Assembly: GCA_023393015.1 (NCBI GenBank)
Contig: JAEWMY010000058.1
Span: 1 to 6,742, forward strand
DNA: 6,742 nt
Source of the DNA: Spirochaetota bacterium
GTDB lineage: Bacteria; Spirochaetota; Spirochaetia; Treponematales; Treponemataceae
Direction: 5' to 3'
The notes beneath the pieces were generated by a model. That model made no database searches and was not told the DNA's origin. It saw only the letters and a list, made by a program, of their open reading frames with translations. Shown piece after piece: positions 4,577-6,742 of the stretch (position 1 is its first letter; the number at the start of each line of letters is the position of its first letter). The position numbers were made by a program, and so were the translations under genes.

Positions 4577-6214
4577 ATGATTACCGTTACCGAACTCAGC
4601 CTTTCCTTCAGCGATCGTCCCCTCTTCAAGGACGTTAACCTCAAATTCACCCCCGGAAACTGCTACGGCATCATCGGGGCGAACGGCGCCGGAAAGTCGA
4701 CCTTCCTTAAAATACTCTCGGGAGAACTCGAGCACGACAAGGGAGACATCCTCATACCCGCGGGGCAACGGCTCGCCGTCCTCAAGCAGGACCACTTCGC
4801 CTTCGACGCCTACACGGTCAAGGACACCGTCATGATGGGGCACCCGAAACTCTACGCGACCCTCAAGGAGCGCGAGGCCATTTACGAGAAAGCCGATTTC
4901 ACGGAAGCCGACGGTATCCGCGCCTCGGAGCTCGAAGGCGAGTTCGCCGAGATGGGCGGATGGGAAGCGGAAAACCAGATCGAGCAGATGCTCTCGGGAC
5001 TCGGCCTCGAGGAGGAATTCCACGACCGAACGATGGCCGAGCTCGACGAGGGACAGAAAGTCCGCGTACTCCTCGCGCAGGCCATATTCGGCACGCCCGA
5101 CATCCTGCTCCTCGACGAGCCGACGAACGGCCTCGACCTCGAGTCCATCGCGTGGCTCGAGGAGTTTCTCATCGAGTTTCCGAACACGGTCATCGTCGTC
5201 AGCCACGACCGCCACTTCCTCAATTCGGTGTGCACGCACATCTGCGATATCGACTTCGGCAAGATCCGTATGTACTCGGGCAACTACGACTTCTGGTTCC
5301 AGATGAGCCAGATCATGCAGAGGCAGGCGCGCGACCAGCAGAAGAAGCGCGAGGACAAGATGAAGGACTTGCGCGAGTTCATCCTTCGCTTTTCGGCGAA
5401 CGCGTCGAAGAGCAAGCAGGCGACGAGCCGCAAGCGCGTCTACGACAAGCTCGCGCTCGAGGAGATCGAGGTGACGACGCGGAAGTTCCCGTACGTGAAC
5501 TTCAAGAGCGAGCGGGAGGTCGGCAACAACGTCCTCCGCGTCGAGAAGCTCAACTATTCGAGCGAGGGCGTCGTCTTGCTGAAGGATTTCTCGCTTACCG
5601 TCAACCGGACCGACAAGATCGCCTTCGTCGGCATGGAGCACAACTCCAAAAGCGCCTTCTTCGACATAATCTCCGGGGAGGCCAAGCAGGAGTCGGGAGA
5701 GGTGTACTGGGGACAGACGACGAAGATGTCCTACCTCGGCAAGGACAACACGCCCTACTTTACGAACGACCTCAATATCACCGACTGGCTGAGGCAGTAC
5801 TCGCCCGACCAGGACGAGGGCTACGTACGCGGCTTCCTGGGCCGGATGCTTTTCTCTGGCGACGAGTCGCTGAAGCCGGTCAAGGTCCTTTCGGGAGGCG
5901 AGAAGGTGCGCTGTATGCTGTCGCGTCTCATGCTGTCGGGCGCGAACGTGCTGATCCTGGACGAGCCGACGAACCACCTCGACCTCGAGGCGATCACCAG
6001 CCTCAACGAGGCGCTCGAGGAGTTCCCCGGGGTCGTGCTTTTCAACAGCCATGACCACGAGTTCGTGAACTCCATCGCGAACCGGATCGTCGAGATCACC
6101 CCCGGCGGGGTGATCGACCGGATGATGCCCTTCGACGACTACATCGGCAACGAGCAGGTACGCGCGCTCAGGGCTGAGTACTATCACGGAAGCGTGAAGA
6201 AGGCGAACATCTAG
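4577..6214 (+). CDS. ABC-F family ATPase, YbiT-like, with one degenerate ATP site
   Basis: 545 aa, no membrane segments; a soluble twin-cassette ATPase. ABC-F proteins bind the ribosomal E site and act on stalled or early-elongating ribosomes; some give antibiotic resistance. NBD1: Walker A GANGAGKS (34-41), Q-loop Gln71, signature LDEGQ (156-160) instead of LSGGQ, Walker B LLLDEP with Glu181, DEPTNGLD (180-187) where family members usually have DEPTNHLD, and His210. The charged helical interdomain linker (about 240-315), which reaches the P-site tRNA in relatives, includes QARDQQKKREDKMKDLREF. NBD2: Walker A eroded to GMEHNSKS (352-359), normal signature LSGGEK (438-443), Walker B with Glu463, DEPTNHLD (462-469) and His492. 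The short C-terminus lacks the Uup-type coiled coil. The ATG at 4577 is preferred over the in-frame GTG at 4535 because MITVTELSLSF is the standard family start. YbiT-like assignment is by recall; a resistance role cannot be judged. Confidence 0.92.
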   Translation: MITVTELSLSFSDRPLFKDVNLKFTPGNCYGIIGANGAGKSTFLKILSGELEHDKGDILIPAGQRLAVLKQDHFAFDAYTVKDTVMMGHPKLYATLKEREAIYEKADFTEADGIRASELEGEFAEMGGWEAENQIEQMLSGLGLEEEFHDRTMAELDEGQKVRVLLAQAIFGTPDILLLDEPTNGLDLESIAWLEEFLIEFPNTVIVVSHDRHFLNSVCTHICDIDFGKIRMYSGNYDFWFQMSQIMQRQARDQQKKREDKMKDLREFILRFSANASKSKQATSRKRVYDKLALEEIEVTTRKFPYVNFKSEREVGNNVLRVEKLNYSSEGVVLLKDFSLTVNRTDKIAFVGMEHNSKSAFFDIISGEAKQESGEVYWGQTTKMSYLGKDNTPYFTNDLNITDWLRQYSPDQDEGYVRGFLGRMLFSGDESLKPVKVLSGGEKVRCMLSRLMLSGANVLILDEPTNHLDLEAITSLNEALEEFPGVVLFNSHDHEFVNSIANRIVEITPGGVIDRMMPFDDYIGNEQVRALRAEYYHGSVKKANI

Positions 6215-6243
6215 CGGCGTATCGGCGGATGGCCCGGTTTAGC

Positions 6244-6315
6244 GGCCGTTCCGGCGAATGCGTGCGATGGCGCGCTACTCTGTCGACAGGCCGTTCCGGC
6301 GGATGCGCTCGATCT
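6244..6315 (-). repeat. imperfect direct repeat across the 3' end of the last gene
   Basis: The segment starting at 6289 (GGCCGTTCCGGCGGATGCG) recurs at 6244 (GGCCGTTCCGGCGAATGCG), and similarity continues for about 25 nt with three differences. The offset is 45 nt, so both copies are in the same minus-strand frame: one codes the gene's ending IERIRRNGLSTE, the other lies just past its TAG and would read IARIRRNGR and then TAA. Confidence 0.75.
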
Positions 6316-6742
6316 CGTCCCAGTGAAAATCCAGTTCCATGAACTCGAATATCGGCTTTCTCGCCGGGCGGCGCTTGGCGTTATGCTCGGCTATCGCCGC
6401 GTCGAGGTCGACGACCGGCGAGCGCGTGAGCCAGGGAGCGCCGAGCGAGAGGGTTTGCCGGTCGGGAGAGACGAGGTACGGAATCGCCTCGCGATAGCGC
6501 GCCTCGGTTCCCGCGTATACGGGACGGTCGGGCTTGAAGGAAAGTTTTCCGTCGGCGGCCGAGAAGGTACCCGACTCTATGTTCCGGAGTTTCGTGCCGG
6601 TTCCGGTGACGCAGGTGTAGAGCTCCCCGCCCATCGTGAGGAATTTCGGCACGGAAAGGTCGGGACCGCCGGGCACCGCGTACGAGGCATTCTTGTCGCG
6701 GAAGCGCGCGTCGGTTTTCCAGTAACGGATCTTCCAGTACGA
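6275..6742 (-). CDS. hypothetical protein, C-terminal part (N-terminus outside the window)
   Basis: At least 155 codons are open from the window edge to the TAG at 6277-6275; the true start lies beyond 6742. A GTG at 6676-6674 could be read as a start, but the frame stays open and protein-like upstream (SYWKIRYWKTDARFRDKN), so it is treated as internal. I do not recognise the family. The visible part has an aromatic and basic beginning, a beta-like middle (GGELYTCVTGTGTKLRNIESGTFSA... then GKLSFKPDRPVYAG, and YLVSPDRQTLSLG), and a charged C-terminus (AAIAEHNAKRRPARKP, then FHWDEIERIRRNG). No membrane segment is seen in this part. The strand alternation and tight turns would fit a small beta-rich secreted or lipoprotein domain, but no signal peptide can be checked. 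It is convergent with the ABC-F gene, with 60 nt between the stops and no intrinsic terminator visible there. Confidence 0.7.
   Translation of the reverse strand, partial: SYWKIRYWKTDARFRDKNASYAVPGGPDLSVPKFLTMGGELYTCVTGTGTKLRNIESGTFSAADGKLSFKPDRPVYAGTEARYREAIPYLVSPDRQTLSLGAPWLTRSPVVDLDAAIAEHNAKRRPARKPIFEFMELDFHWDEIERIRRNGLSTE

Noticed and set aside
4568..6187. A 539-codon open frame on the minus strand opposite the ABC-F gene
   Set aside because: Its translation is a Leu/Val/Arg/Asp-rich shadow with no domain pattern, as expected antisense to a GC-rich gene whose plus-strand product carries full ABC-F motifs.
6215..6274. Bidirectional terminator between the convergent genes
   Set aside because: No stem followed by a T-run is visible on either strand; the only structure found is the direct repeat.

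Overview
This is a GC-rich bacterial chromosomal segment (about 60% GC or more, judged by eye) made mostly of housekeeping genes. No mobile element, CRISPR array, prophage or defence gene is visible. The gene styles suggest a high-GC member of the Spirochaetota: a DEAD-box helicase with an RG-rich tail and a 'MSFEQRMSYYKNKYG' island, a YbiT-like ABC-F protein with a decayed second Walker A, and a secreted RlpA with a SPOR domain. This placement is recall-based inference of moderate-to-low certainty, because nothing could be searched.

Layout. (1) Positions 4-351, minus strand: a complete one-piece tmRNA gene (ssrA) encoding the tag AENDSYALAA, with a TTGACA-type promoter just upstream. (2) 490-1278, plus: a secreted RlpA-type protein (signal peptide, double-psi beta-barrel, Thr/Ala-rich linker, SPOR domain), divergent from ssrA. 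(3) 1324-3447, plus: a DEAD-box RNA helicase whose second half is a roughly 300-residue Arg/Gly/Asp-rich tail built partly from DNA repeats. A near-perfect 30-bp inverted repeat covers its start codon and a putative -10 box. A clear intrinsic terminator follows at 3479-3511. (4) 3537-4445, plus: a ten-helix EamA/DMT transporter. (5) 4446-4576: a T-rich control region with a perfect 22-bp palindrome resembling a TetR-type operator, followed by a promoter-like element almost touching the next ATG. (6) 4577-6214, plus: an ABC-F ATPase of the YbiT-like type. (7) 6275-6742, minus: the C-terminal part of an unrecognised protein that runs off the window, convergent with the ABC-F gene.

How the genes relate. 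Three of the six genes act on RNA or the ribosome: tmRNA (rescue of stalled ribosomes), the DEAD-box helicase (RNA remodelling) and the ABC-F protein (ribosome-associated ATPase). RlpA acts on septal or lateral peptidoglycan, and the EamA protein moves an unknown small metabolite. The spacing and terminator suggest mostly separate transcription units rather than one operon.

The items most worth checking are these: the palindromic operator upstream of the ABC-F gene; the inverted repeat over the helicase start; the ABC-F protein's asymmetric ATP sites, where both degenerate motifs fall on the same composite site; possible leaderless starts for the helicase and ABC-F mRNAs; and an in-frame duplication of the last gene's 3' end across its stop codon. 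I see no clear evidence for an entirely new biological system here.
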